Positions 10,919 to 19,331 of a DNA stretch of 64,000 nt are shown piece by piece. The notes under the pieces are model-generated. The model worked only from the letters and a program-made list of their open reading frames with translations, ran no database searches and was not told the origin of the DNA. The stretch comes from an uncultured Pseudomonadales bacterium (GTDB lineage Bacteria > Pseudomonadota > Gammaproteobacteria > Pseudomonadales > Balneatricaceae): positions 86,676-150,675 of the forward strand of contig CALJVT010000003.1 of NCBI GenBank assembly GCA_937773555.1, given 5' to 3'. A program made the translations under genes and the position numbers. How positions within the stretch are numbered: position 1 is the stretch's first letter; each line of letters opens with the position of its first letter.

Positions 10919-11100
10919 TATTCGGGCATGAGTAGTTCATGGCCAACCACTTCATCCATTATGCCGTAGGGTACCTTATACGTTTTACCATCTAACTTAA
11001 TGACAGCGTAATCCTTACACATTTTAATGACGGTACAATTAACAATATTGCCCTTGTCATTCACCCTGACAATGTTGTAGTTATGCAGTGACAGTGCCAT
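10918..11100 (-). CDS. Small hypothetical protein, possible SH3-like barrel
   Basis: A 60-residue protein with alternating hydrophobic strands (NYNIVRVNDKGNIVNCTVIK, then YAVIKLDGKTYKVPYGIMDEV). The pattern of a short barrel ending in a dGKxYkVPyxim motif recalls small SH3-like/KOW-type domains, but I do not recognise the family. It starts 4 bp after the thioesterase stop and probably belongs to the same leftward operon. No strong ribosome-binding site is visible. Confidence 0.6.
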   Translation of the reverse strand: MALSLHNYNIVRVNDKGNIVNCTVIKMCKDYAVIKLDGKTYKVPYGIMDEVVGHELLMPE

Positions 11101-11104
11101 GTTT

Positions 11105-11539
11105 CTAAATAGCCGTTAGCGCAGCTAATTTATCTGCAATAAAGCTTGGAATAGCACAGCTTTTGAGGGCCTTATAGTCATAGTAAACGCCTATACCTAA
11201 CCCCTTTGCGACTAAGCAATTCTGCTGAATGCTCCATAACTTGTGTTCTAGTTCAATTTTTTTTACCCCGGTTTGTGTCACCGTGCTAAATACAATAATG
11301 GTGTCAGGGTAGGTAACAGGTGCTAAGTAGTCACACTGGATGGACGCCAGTATGGGCCCAATATTGAAGCTTTTCATGTCGCTGCTCATGCCTAGCTTTT
11401 CCAACAAATCAATGCGGCCATCTTCGATGTAGCGAATATAGACAGTGTTGTTTAGGTGCTGAAAGGCATCCATTTCGCCCCATTTCACTTTAATTTCTGT
11501 ACTAACAGGATAGTGTTTGTTTAATGTTTCTAAATCCAT
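11105..11539 (-). CDS. Acyl-CoA thioesterase, 4HBT/YbgC-like hotdog fold
   Basis: A 144-residue hotdog-fold protein. VKWGEMDAFQHLNNTVYIRY (about residues 18-37) contains the 4-hydroxybenzoyl-CoA-thioesterase-type motif with the active-site aspartate and the H-x-N-N segment. It should hydrolyse a short or aromatic acyl-CoA in the cytoplasm; the substrate is not known. It sits 11 bp after the hydroxyproline epimerase-like gene, suggesting an operon, although no functional link is obvious. Confidence 0.88.
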   Translation of the reverse strand: MDLETLNKHYPVSTEIKVKWGEMDAFQHLNNTVYIRYIEDGRIDLLEKLGMSSDMKSFNIGPILASIQCDYLAPVTYPDTIIVFSTVTQTGVKKIELEHKLWSIQQNCLVAKGLGIGVYYDYKALKSCAIPSFIADKLAALTAI

Positions 11540-11550
11540 GGTGTTGCTTC

Positions 11551-12561
11551 CTAGTTAACTTCAAATCCGTGGGCATATGGGTCCCTTGGATCAACAATAA
11601 TGGTGTTGTAGCCTGTAACTTTAGCCCAGCCTTGGATGCTTGGCATGATGCCACGGTAGGAACCTACAAGAGTGGTTGATTCAACGTGGCCAATAAACTG
11701 GCTGCCAATAATGCTTTCGTGGACAAACGCCTCACCCTCTTTTAGTGAACCTTTAGCATGTAACTGCGCCATGCGGGCACTGGTGCCAGTGCCACAGGGT
11801 GATCGATCTATGGCGCCAGTGCCATAAAACACTGCATTAGCACCACTAGAACCTTGTTTGGATGGCTTTCCCGTCCACATTACATGGCTAATGCCATTAA
11901 CGCTTGGGTTTTCTGGGTGCACACAGGTGGCTAGCTTATTAATGGCGGCCCTAATTAATGGGCTGTAACGTAGAACTTGGGCTGCAGAAAACTGATCTAG
12001 CCCAGCAAAGTTTTTTTGTGGATCGATGATTGCGTAGTAGTTGCCGCCGTACGCCACATCTATTTTAAGTTCACCTAATTCTGGGCACTCTATCACTAGG
12101 CCCTCATGGGCTAAATAACTCGCCACATTGAAGATTCGTACAGAGTCTATTAAACCATCAGTACCTTGTTTATATTCAATGCGTATGACCCCTGCAGGTA
12201 CCTCTAAGGTTAGTTGACCTTGAGTTTTTGGTATCCACAAACCTTCCTGTAAGGCCGCAGTTACCGTGCCTATAGTGCCATGACCGCACATTGGCAAGCA
12301 GCCACTGGTTTCAATGAATAAAATGGCACCATCATGTGTTGGATTGCTTGGTGGGTAAAGTATAGCGCCAGACATCATAGCGTGGCCGCGGGGTTCAAAC
12401 ATTAATGAGGTACGGACCCAATCATGGTTTTGTAAAAAATCTTGCCTCTTTTCACTCATAGTGATGCCACTGAGCTGAGGCCCACCTTTAGCAACTAAGC
12501 GAACAGGGTTGCCACACGTGTGGGCGTCGATACAGTTAAATGTATGTATGGTCATAAGCAT
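11551..12561 (-). CDS. Proline racemase family: 4-hydroxyproline 2-epimerase-like
   Basis: A 336-residue proline racemase superfamily enzyme. Both catalytic cysteines are present, Cys92 in the MCGHGTIG motif and Cys256 in DRSPCGTGTSA. Two cysteines argue for a racemase/epimerase rather than the trans-3-hydroxyproline dehydratase branch, in which one is replaced. In this family 4-hydroxyproline 2-epimerase starts catabolism of collagen- or plant-derived hydroxyproline; proline racemase is the alternative. The other hydroxyproline enzymes (D-amino acid oxidase, deaminase, dioxovalerate dehydrogenase) are not next to it. Translation may begin at the second Met (12555). Confidence 0.88.
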   Translation of the reverse strand: MLMTIHTFNCIDAHTCGNPVRLVAKGGPQLSGITMSEKRQDFLQNHDWVRTSLMFEPRGHAMMSGAILYPPSNPTHDGAILFIETSGCLPMCGHGTIGTVTAALQEGLWIPKTQGQLTLEVPAGVIRIEYKQGTDGLIDSVRIFNVASYLAHEGLVIECPELGELKIDVAYGGNYYAIIDPQKNFAGLDQFSAAQVLRYSPLIRAAINKLATCVHPENPSVNGISHVMWTGKPSKQGSSGANAVFYGTGAIDRSPCGTGTSARMAQLHAKGSLKEGEAFVHESIIGSQFIGHVESTTLVGSYRGIMPSIQGWAKVTGYNTIIVDPRDPYAHGFEVN

Positions 12562-12679
12562 AGAAAAAGAGAAGTCCGTATAACTGCATGGTACAATGGT
12601 CTGGCTTAATTAACCTAACATTCTATGCATTTGGGCTAGTCAGTCACATGGTCCTAGTGCATACAGAGAACCCCTATTC

Positions 12680-13228
12680 ATGAAATTACTGGTCGACTTT
12701 TTACCCATCGTCATTTTTTTTATTGTTTACAAATTAACCAATGACTTAATCCTAGCCACTGCGGTATTAATTCCTGCAACATTGTTGCAAATGGCTTACA
12801 CCTGGTGGGCCACCAAGAAAGTAGAGAAAATGCAGCTAATCACCCTAGTGTTGGTGGTGGTGCTTGGGGGGCTAACCGTAGCGTTACAAGATGGCCAGTT
12901 TATTAAGTGGAAACCTACCATTGTGAACTGGTTATTTGGTTTGGGCTTTTTGGGCAGCCAATTTATAGGCAAAAAGACGGTGGTACAGCGGTTAATGGAA
13001 AAGGGCGTAGAGTTGCCTAGGCGTATTTGGCGCCAGTTAAACTTAGCCTGGGTGGTTTTTTTTGCCACTATGGGAAGTGTCAATTTATATGTGGCGTTTA
13101 ATTACAGTGAGTCCACGTGGGTCGATTTTAAACTCTTTGGCATGCTTGGTATGACGTTTGTGTTCATTCTTGCTCAAGGTTTGTACATGTCTCGCTTTAT
13201 GCCTAAAGACAGTGAAATAGAGGATTAA
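12680..13228 (+). CDS. yciB: Inner-membrane septation protein YciB/IspZ
   Basis: A 182-residue YciB (IspZ, septation protein A) with five hydrophobic segments. The N-terminus [17 protein letters not shown] and the segment [18 protein letters not shown] are diagnostic. YciB is an inner-membrane protein connected with cell-envelope synthesis and division. The yciI-like gene follows after 2 bp, as in many Gammaproteobacteria. Confidence 0.95.
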   Translation: MKLLVDFLPIVIFFIVYKLTNDLILATAVLIPATLLQMAYTWWATKKVEKMQLITLVLVVVLGGLTVALQDGQFIKWKPTIVNWLFGLGFLGSQFIGKKTVVQRLMEKGVELPRRIWRQLNLAWVVFFATMGSVNLYVAFNYSESTWVDFKLFGMLGMTFVFILAQGLYMSRFMPKDSEIED

Positions 13229-13230
13229 TT

Positions 13231-13524
13231 ATGTTGTTTGCCATTATCGCCCAAGATGTAGAACATAGCTTAAGCGCACGACTAGAGGCTCGTCCAGCCC
13301 ATGTAGAACGGCTGAAGGAGTTAGATTCACAGAATCGGTTAACCCTAGCGGGTCCTCATCCTCACACTTCTGAAGAAGGCTTTACGGGAAGTTTAGTGGT
13401 GGCTGAATTTACTGATCTTGAAGCTGCGCAAGCATGGGTTGCAGCAGATCCCTATGTTGCAGCAGGAGTATACGCTCACGTAACGGTTAAGCCGTTTAAA
13501 CAAGCCTTTCCGGCACAAGGATAA
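13231..13524 (+). CDS. yciI: YciI family protein
   Basis: A 97-residue YciI-domain protein (dimeric alpha+beta barrel fold). It has the conserved H-x-x-x-L core ([17 protein letters not shown], residues 22-38), the GPH motif and the end segment [19 protein letters not shown]. Its enzymatic role is not established in the family. It lies between yciB and the cyclophilin gene with gaps of 2 and 4 bp. Confidence 0.92.
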   Translation: MLFAIIAQDVEHSLSARLEARPAHVERLKELDSQNRLTLAGPHPHTSEEGFTGSLVVAEFTDLEAAQAWVAADPYVAAGVYAHVTVKPFKQAFPAQG

Positions 13525-13528
13525 ATCT

Positions 13529-14086
13529 ATGAAGCAACTATTAACGGCGCTATTCGCCCTCAGCCTAAGTTTTACTGCATGGGCAGAAAACCCTCAGGTT
13601 GAGTTGGAAACTATTCACGGTCGTATTGTTATTGAATTAGATCAACAAGCTGCTCCAATTAGTGTAAAGAATTTTTTATATTACGTAGATAGTGGTTACT
13701 ATGATGCAACTATTTTTCATAGGGTGATCCCAGGATTCATGGTGCAAGGTGGCGGTTTTGTCGCCAATGGAGACGCTAAATCGGGTACTATCAGTGCCAT
13801 TGTCAATGAAGCAAATAATGGTTTGTCTAACATGCGGGGCACTATTGCGATGGCCCGTACTAGTAATCCAGACAGTGCCACGGCGCAGTTTTTTATTAAC
13901 CACAAAGATAACCCATTCTTAGATAAAAGCTCATCCAGTGCTGGCTATGCGGTGTTTGGAAAAGTAATAAAGGGCATGGACATTGTTGACAAGATTACCC
14001 AAGTACCCACTAAAACTAACGGTATGTATCGTGATTGGCCGTCTAAACCAGTCTTCCTCTATAAAGCTTATAACCTTACTCAATAA
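13529..14086 (+). CDS. ppiA: Periplasmic peptidyl-prolyl cis-trans isomerase, cyclophilin type
   Basis: A 185-residue cyclophilin. The first 19 residues form a signal peptide (MKQLLTALFALSLSFTAWA, cleavage before EN). The mature part has IFHRVIPGFMVQGGGF and the active-site segments MARTSNPDSATAQFFIN and FGKVIKGMDIVD. This is the bacterial PpiA/PpiB group; the signal peptide points to the periplasm. The gene is close behind yciI and may be in the same operon. Confidence 0.93.
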   Translation: MKQLLTALFALSLSFTAWAENPQVELETIHGRIVIELDQQAAPISVKNFLYYVDSGYYDATIFHRVIPGFMVQGGGFVANGDAKSGTISAIVNEANNGLSNMRGTIAMARTSNPDSATAQFFINHKDNPFLDKSSSSAGYAVFGKVIKGMDIVDKITQVPTKTNGMYRDWPSKPVFLYKAYNLTQ

Positions 14087-14095
14087 TTGTGAGGT

Positions 14096-15931
14096 ATGAA
14101 AACTAGTCACGCTAAAAAGGCATTTTCTGATCCTCAAAGTCTAGCCGCAACCCCTGAAGTTGCGGCTAGTTTAGTGGCCAAACTGCAAAAAAGCCCACTT
14201 GAAGTAGATCAACGACTGAATAAGCTTGAAGCTGTTTTTGCAGAGTCTAGGATATTTCTAAGCAACAACACTTTATCTCTAAACGCCGCAGCATTAGGTG
14301 ATACAGGTATGTGTGGTGCAAAGCCTACGGTTGAGGTTTTAGATAAAAATTTTGGTGCGGGCTTAGATTTTCTTCTCACATGGAAACTTTGGCTGCAGGC
14401 TGGCAAACACTGCGGGCTAACATCAACACTAAGCTATCTTGCCATTTCTGAGCAGCCTCTGTGCCTAGGGGACATTAAACAGTTGCACAGAAGCTGGCCT
14501 CAATTAAAAAGCCTGAGCTTAAAGTTACAAAAGCAATACCCAAGTGCTATTAAAGGTTTTCATCAGCTAGACTTTGGCAAGGTTAAGCTAATTTTGGTGC
14601 AAGCGGAGTCCGAACACGCGCGAGCTCAGGTGCAAGGTAAGTTTGATGTGTGTCTTGGTGACTTAGAAATAGCCACCAATAATGGGTATATACCACCATG
14701 GCAAAGACCCACTCTGGGCGTTACGCAAAAGAGCAAAGTAGCGGTCATTGGTGCGGGGATTAGTGGCACAGCTACTGCATACAGCTTATCTCAGCGAGGT
14801 TTTGATGTAACGCTTATCGAGCGAGGCCAGGCGTTAGCTAGTGGCGCTTCAGGTAACCGGCAAGGTATGCTCTATGCCAAACTACCAGACAATGCCACCA
14901 TAGCAGGGCAGTTTCACCAACAGGGGCTGCAGCACAGCATGGGGCAGCTAAAGCGGTGTTTAGATGCCAAATATTGGCAAGCCTGTGGTTTGTTACAGTT
15001 AGCGACTAACGCTAAGCAAGTGGCTCAAATGCAGGCAGTAATGCAGCGCGGATATCCTTTGTCTTGGTTACAGTGGCTAGAACAAGACGCTGCAGAAGAA
15101 CTAGCACAGCAGCCCTTGAGTGCAGGTGGTTTGTATTTCCCTCACAGCGGCTGGGTTTCTCCTGTAGATTGGTGTGAATCCTTGTGTGATCAAAGTGGTG
15201 CCAATGTGTGGCTCGCTACAGATGTGGTAGGCATGCAGCAAACCCAAAATCACGTTTGGCACCTTACCTTAGCAGGTGCTTATTCAGGCGACTATGAGTT
15301 TGACGCTGTCGTGATTGCCAACGCCAACGGTGCTAAGGACTTATTAGCCAAACAGTCCATCTCGTTAAAATCTATTCGTGGTCAAGTAAGCTATATTGCA
15401 GCTGATAAAGAATTAGGGCAAAGCCCGGCGCTTGTAGTGTGTGGCGAAGGCTATGTGACACCAGCCCAGCAAGGCGTATTTGCAGTGGGAGCCAGCTATA
15501 ATTTGCACACAGTGGACATGGCCTTATCGGCGCAAGATCATACTGACAACTTGAGTCGTTTAAGCGAAGTGCTGCCAAGGCACAAAAAGCTTGGCTCAAA
15601 CTCCATTGCCGGTGGTAGAGTGAGTTTTAGGGCGGTAACCCCAGATTACCTGCCACTGGTAGGGCAGCTGGCTGATGAGTCCAAAGTATTAGATCGCTTT
15701 GCAAAATTGCGCCAAGATGCTAATTATAAGTTTGCTGAAGAGATGCCTTATTTAGCAGGGCTATATATTAATGCAGGCCATGGCTCTAAGGGCCTAATTA
15801 CTGCGCCCTTAAGTGCAGAGATATTAGCCAGCCAGATGGCCAATCAAAGCCTGCCTGTGGCACAATGTGTAGCCTGGGGTTTAGATCCCAACCGATTCAT
15901 TGTTCGCGACTTAATACGCCGTAAACGTTAA
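14096..15931 (+). CDS. mnmC: MnmC-like protein: intact FAD oxidoreductase, degenerate methyltransferase
   Basis: MnmC normally carries an N-terminal methyltransferase and a C-terminal FAD oxidase that together finish mnm5s2U34 in tRNA. Here the C-terminal half looks complete: VAVIGAGISGTATA (from about residue 216), the ASGNRQGMLYAKL segment, and an end with GHGSKGLITAPLSAEILA and DPNRFIVRDLIRRKR, as in E. coli MnmC. The N-terminal half is altered. The SAM loop FGTGLNF reads FGAGLDF (residues 86-92), the DGFAPAKNPxMW catalytic segment is replaced by residues 189-202, and the roughly 60-80 residues that should follow are absent. The protein (611 residues) is shorter than typical MnmC. I infer loss of methyltransferase activity with oxidase retained. 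Confidence 0.88.
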   Translation: MKTSHAKKAFSDPQSLAATPEVAASLVAKLQKSPLEVDQRLNKLEAVFAESRIFLSNNTLSLNAAALGDTGMCGAKPTVEVLDKNFGAGLDFLLTWKLWLQAGKHCGLTSTLSYLAISEQPLCLGDIKQLHRSWPQLKSLSLKLQKQYPSAIKGFHQLDFGKVKLILVQAESEHARAQVQGKFDVCLGDLEIATNNGYIPPWQRPTLGVTQKSKVAVIGAGISGTATAYSLSQRGFDVTLIERGQALASGASGNRQGMLYAKLPDNATIAGQFHQQGLQHSMGQLKRCLDAKYWQACGLLQLATNAKQVAQMQAVMQRGYPLSWLQWLEQDAAEELAQQPLSAGGLYFPHSGWVSPVDWCESLCDQSGANVWLATDVVGMQQTQNHVWHLTLAGAYSGDYEFDAVVIANANGAKDLLAKQSISLKSIRGQVSYIAADKELGQSPALVVCGEGYVTPAQQGVFAVGASYNLHTVDMALSAQDHTDNLSRLSEVLPRHKKLGSNSIAGGRVSFRAVTPDYLPLVGQLADESKVLDRFAKLRQDANYKFAEEMPYLAGLYINAGHGSKGLITAPLSAEILASQMANQSLPVAQCVAWGLDPNRFIVRDLIRRKR

Positions 15932-15945
15932 CTGAGACCCATACT

Positions 15946-16329
15946 GTGAACCCAACTAAAATTAAACTTCATAAAAGTAGTAACACTCTAGAACTTAGCT
16001 ATGCAGAAACTGCTGGTGAGGTTAGTTACACTTTATCTGCAGAATACCTGCGTATTTCCTCACCCAGTGCAGAAGTGAGGGGCCATAGCCCAGACCAAGC
16101 AGTGCTGCAGGTGGGTAAGAGCAGAGTTAAGTTAGTGGGTATTGAGGGCGTAGGCCATTATGCGGTTAAACTTGAATTTGATGATGGTCATGATTCAGGT
16201 TTGTATACGTGGAATTACCTCCATGACCTTAGTATTAATCAACAACAGCACTGGGATGATTACTTAGAGGAATTAAACCAAGCTAAACAAAGCCGAGACC
16301 CACACACTAGTGTGGTCCAGTTTGTTTAG
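15946..16329 (+). CDS. DUF971 (gamma-butyrobetaine hydroxylase-like N-terminal domain) protein
   Basis: A 127-residue DUF971 protein. YLRISSPSAEVRGH and YAVKLEFDDGHDSGLYTWNY are the two family signatures, the second with the DGH-x-S/T-G-L/I-Y/F-x-W pattern. These proteins resemble the N-terminal domain of gamma-butyrobetaine hydroxylase; the free-standing bacterial form has been linked to iron-sulfur or metal handling, but its job here is not known. Translation starts at a GTG 14 bp after mnmC. Confidence 0.9.
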   Translation: MNPTKIKLHKSSNTLELSYAETAGEVSYTLSAEYLRISSPSAEVRGHSPDQAVLQVGKSRVKLVGIEGVGHYAVKLEFDDGHDSGLYTWNYLHDLSINQQQHWDDYLEELNQAKQSRDPHTSVVQFV

Positions 16330-16333
16330 CTCA

Positions 16334-16594
16334 CTAGGTTATAAGGTGATTAGTTAGTTCGTCTTGATCATGGGTTGATGGCACATGCTCTGCGAGTAGG
16401 TCGCCACAAGCAGTGATAGCAGCGATGAGTCCAGCCTCGGTGTTGTTGGCTTTTATTTGGGCTAAGAGTGGCTTCAAGATACTGTGCCATGCATCATCCG
16501 GCACAAGGTTATTTATGCTGCTATCTGCTAAAATTGCTACACAGCGCTCAGCTTCTGTGTGGTGCAAGCCCTGGCCTAAAAGCTCAACCTTCAA
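16334..16594 (-). CDS. Truncated TPM-domain protein
   Basis: An 86-residue protein matching only the C-terminal half of the TPM (TLP18.3/Psb32) domain. CVAILADSSINNLVPDDAWH and GLIAAITACGDLLAEHVP follow the family pattern aerrVaIlaDrgI...W...GL..AI..cG.lLa.hFP. The family's N-terminal half is missing, and the HHTEAERC junction looks as if a further short stretch (the NGVLIYxxL strand) was deleted. The ORF begins 22 bp after the stop of the GntR gene, leaving no room for the lost part. It is probably a gene remnant, perhaps still translated. Confidence 0.55.
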   Translation of the reverse strand: MKVELLGQGLHHTEAERCVAILADSSINNLVPDDAWHSILKPLLAQIKANNTEAGLIAAITACGDLLAEHVPSTHDQDELTNHLIT

Positions 16595-16616
16595 GCCTTT
16601 TGATCAACTATTGAAG

Positions 16617-17288
16617 CTAATCAATTTGCCCAAGAGCAATGGCTCCAGCGGCTTGTACGTGGGCAACACAAGCCTTTCTTGCCGCTTCACCATCGCGGTA
16701 GGAGATAGCCTGCATGATAGCCTGCATTTCTTTAAGGCTGTTTTGCCAACGTCCTTGTTGGGATATGGTTCCCGCTCGCAACACCATGATACGAGCTAAA
16801 AGGCGGTTAAGGCTGGTGTCAAGTTCGTCATTGCCACTACCTTCGAGTAGTTGCGCATAAAAATCTTTAGTACAGGCCAAAATTTCACTCACTTTAGCGT
16901 GGTCAAAGGCCTTTTTTAATGCATCAGTAGTTTCTTGTAGTGAGTTAATCTGGTCGTTGCTTGCACGCTCACAAAATAACTCACCTGCCAAACCCTCCAG
17001 AGCAGCGCGCAACTCATAAATGTTTTTTATGTCCTGTGCGTCTAGCACAGTGACACTTGGCCCACGTTGGCCGGCGTATTGAACTAACCCTTCCGACTCT
17101 AGGTGTCGTAACGCTTCTCTCACAGAGGTCCGGCTTACATCTAGTGCCTTGCACAGTTCTCTTTCTACCAACCTTTGGCCCGGTTTAAACTGAGCGCTAA
17201 TGATGGCATTACGTAGCTTATCTAATACGATTTGGCGCAAAGTTATGGTGTTACGAGTAACTTTGAGGTTAGAAAGATCATTGATCAT
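16617..17288 (-). CDS. GntR family transcriptional regulator, FCD/FadR subfamily
   Basis: A 223-residue regulator. The N-terminal winged helix has the GntR signature PGQRLVERELCKALDVSRTS followed by VREALRHLESEGLV, and the C-terminal 130 residues form an all-helical FCD ligand domain. It is the last gene of the leftward catabolic run starting at the monooxygenase gene (23.3 kb), 3 bp after the carboxymuconolactone decarboxylase-like gene, and probably regulates that cluster. A candidate operator of the FadR type (TGGTATACCA) lies before the first gene of the cluster. Confidence 0.92.
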   Translation of the reverse strand: MINDLSNLKVTRNTITLRQIVLDKLRNAIISAQFKPGQRLVERELCKALDVSRTSVREALRHLESEGLVQYAGQRGPSVTVLDAQDIKNIYELRAALEGLAGELFCERASNDQINSLQETTDALKKAFDHAKVSEILACTKDFYAQLLEGSGNDELDTSLNRLLARIMVLRAGTISQQGRWQNSLKEMQAIMQAISYRDGEAARKACVAHVQAAGAIALGQID

Positions 17289-17291
17289 TAA

Positions 17292-17693
17292 TTAAGACTC
17301 TGCAGCCATTTCTGCTAATACTTCACGGGCACACCGAAAAGCATCAATAGAAGCGGGTACACCACAATAAATAGCGCTTTGTAATAGTACTTCACGAATT
17401 TCATCTTGGGTGCAGCCATTGTTGAAAGCCCCACGGATGTGGATTTTTAGCTCATGGGGCCGGTTTAACGCCGTAATCATCCCCAAATTTACCAAACTGC
17501 GAGTTTTACGGGGTAACCCGTCACGGTTCCAGATGCTGTCCCAGCAGTACTCAGTAACAAGCTCCTGCAAGGGCCATGTAAAGTCGTCAGCTGCAGCAAT
17601 AGAGGCATCCACATAGGCATCTCCCAGCACAGCTTTACGGGTTTTTAAGCCGGCTTCAAATTTTTCTGACCTGTGTTTTGAATCTGACATCAA
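17292..17693 (-). CDS. Carboxymuconolactone decarboxylase family protein
   Basis: A 133-residue CMD/AhpD-fold protein resembling PcaC. RSLVNLGMITALNRPHELKI and HIRGAFNNGCTQDEIREVLL are typical, followed by QSAIYCGVPASIDAF. PcaC decarboxylates 4-carboxymuconolactone in protocatechuate breakdown; relatives have other or unknown roles. No other protocatechuate gene is nearby, so the true substrate is unknown. It sits between the GntR gene (3 bp) and the GabD-like gene (28 bp). Confidence 0.9.
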   Translation of the reverse strand: MMSDSKHRSEKFEAGLKTRKAVLGDAYVDASIAAADDFTWPLQELVTEYCWDSIWNRDGLPRKTRSLVNLGMITALNRPHELKIHIRGAFNNGCTQDEIREVLLQSAIYCGVPASIDAFRCAREVLAEMAAES

Positions 17694-17721
17694 TTAATCC
17701 TTTTTCCAGCCTAAAAAGTTA

Positions 17722-19173
17722 TTACAAGCCACCCATTAACATGTATTTAATTTCTAGAAAGTCTTCAATACCATAATGCGACCCTTCGCGGCCGATGCCT
17801 GATTGTTTTATGCCGCCAAAAGGAGCCACTTCTGTGGAAATGATGCCTTCATTAATACCTACGATGCCATACTCTAAAGCTTCACCTACGCGCCATACAC
17901 GGCCAATATCACGGGTGTAAAAGTAGGCGGCTAAACCAAATTCAGTGTCATTAGCCAAGGCTATAGCATGTTCTTCATCTTTAAACTTAAAAATGGGGGC
18001 TAAGGGGCCAAAGGTTTCCTCAGTAGCCACTTTCATGTGTGTGGTGGCATTGCCAATAATGGTGGGGGTAAAGAAAGTACCCCCTAAGGCATGACTATCT
18101 CCACCACATATCAGCTCACCACCTTTGCTCAAAGCATCTTTAATATGTGCGTTTACTTTATCAATAGCGCCCTGGTTAATCATAGGGCCCTGAGTGACGC
18201 CCTCATCCATCCCATTACCTACTTTAAGTTCGGCTACTTTCTCTGCAAGCTTAGCAATAAATGCGTCGTACACACCTTCTTGTACAATAAAGCGGTTAAC
18301 ACAAACACAGGTTTGCCCTGCATTGCGATATTTGCCAGCGATAGCGCCAGTTACAGCAGCATCAAGGTCGGCATCGTTAAACACGATAAACGGTGCATTC
18401 CCCCCTAGCTCAAGGGATACTTTCTTCAACGTGGGAGCACATTGTTGCATCAACAATTTGCCCACAGCCGTAGAACCAGTAAAAGTGAGTTTACGAACAG
18501 TGGGGTTACTGGTGAGTTCGGCGCCAATTGGGCGAGGTTGGCCAGTAATGACATTAAATACGCCAGCTGGAATGCCGGCTTCTTCTGCTAGCACGGCTAA
18601 CGCTAAAGCAGAAAAAGGGGTCTCAGATGCTGGGCGCACCACAAACCCACAACCTGCCGCCAATGCTGGGCCACACTTACGAGTAATCATAGCGGTGGGA
18701 AAATTCCAAGGTGTAATAGCCGCAACAACACCTATGGGCTCTTTAGTGACAATAATACGAGCATCTGCCTTATGGGTAGGGATAACGTCACCATAAGTAC
18801 GTTTACCCTCTTCGGCAAACCATTCTATAAAACTGGCAGCGTACGCAATTTCGCCTTTCGCTTCATTTAATGGCTTACCTTGCTCTAAGGTCATGATTTT
18901 ACCAAGGTCATTTTGGTTAGCCATAATGAGGTCAAACCAACGGCGCAAAATAACCGCACGTTGCTTGGCAGTTTGCTTACGCCAGCTAATCATAGCAACA
19001 CGAGCAGCCTCAATGGCTCGAGCAGTTTCTGCAGCATTCATATCTGGAATGCTACCTACCACGTCGCCATTAGCAGGGTTAGTCACCTCAATTGTTGCGT
19101 TGGAATCGGCATCTAACCAAGTACCATTAATATAAGCTTGCTGACGAAATAGCGCAGGATTGGTTAGTTGCAT
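17722..19173 (-). CDS. gabD: NAD(P)-dependent succinate-semialdehyde dehydrogenase, GabD-like
   Basis: A 483-residue aldehyde dehydrogenase of the GabD group. TLEQGKPLNEAKGEIAYAAS, the cofactor segment ITPWNFPTAMITRK, the catalytic glutamate in SLELGGNAPF and the catalytic cysteine in NAGQTCVCVNRF are all present. GabD oxidises succinate semialdehyde to succinate, feeding the TCA cycle. Its place in this cluster suggests that the cluster's unknown substrate ends as succinate semialdehyde. A close relative such as glutarate-semialdehyde dehydrogenase cannot be excluded. A 158-bp gap separates it from the next aldehyde dehydrogenase gene upstream, so it may have its own promoter. Confidence 0.9.
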   Translation of the reverse strand: MQLTNPALFRQQAYINGTWLDADSNATIEVTNPANGDVVGSIPDMNAAETARAIEAARVAMISWRKQTAKQRAVILRRWFDLIMANQNDLGKIMTLEQGKPLNEAKGEIAYAASFIEWFAEEGKRTYGDVIPTHKADARIIVTKEPIGVVAAITPWNFPTAMITRKCGPALAAGCGFVVRPASETPFSALALAVLAEEAGIPAGVFNVITGQPRPIGAELTSNPTVRKLTFTGSTAVGKLLMQQCAPTLKKVSLELGGNAPFIVFNDADLDAAVTGAIAGKYRNAGQTCVCVNRFIVQEGVYDAFIAKLAEKVAELKVGNGMDEGVTQGPMINQGAIDKVNAHIKDALSKGGELICGGDSHALGGTFFTPTIIGNATTHMKVATEETFGPLAPIFKFKDEEHAIALANDTEFGLAAYFYTRDIGRVWRVGEALEYGIVGINEGIISTEVAPFGGIKQSGIGREGSHYGIEDFLEIKYMLMGGL

Positions 19174-19331
19174 GATGTGGTTCCTATAATTAGTAATAGC
19201 AATGTAGTTATGTGGTTAGCTCTGTGGCATTGTGCCTAACGAGCTGTATGTTATATTAAAATGTACCCTATATTAAACGTTTTGATAGTTTGTTTAGGTT
19301 TATATACGGGCTAAATTTTTAGGGCTATGGG

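Noticed and set aside
16413-16799. 128-codon plus-strand ORF
   Set aside because: It crosses the TPM remnant and the GntR gene on the opposite strand, both of which have family support.
18194-18796. 200-codon plus-strand ORF
   Set aside because: It is antisense to the GabD-like gene, and its Ser/Pro/Ala-rich composition is that of a shadow frame.
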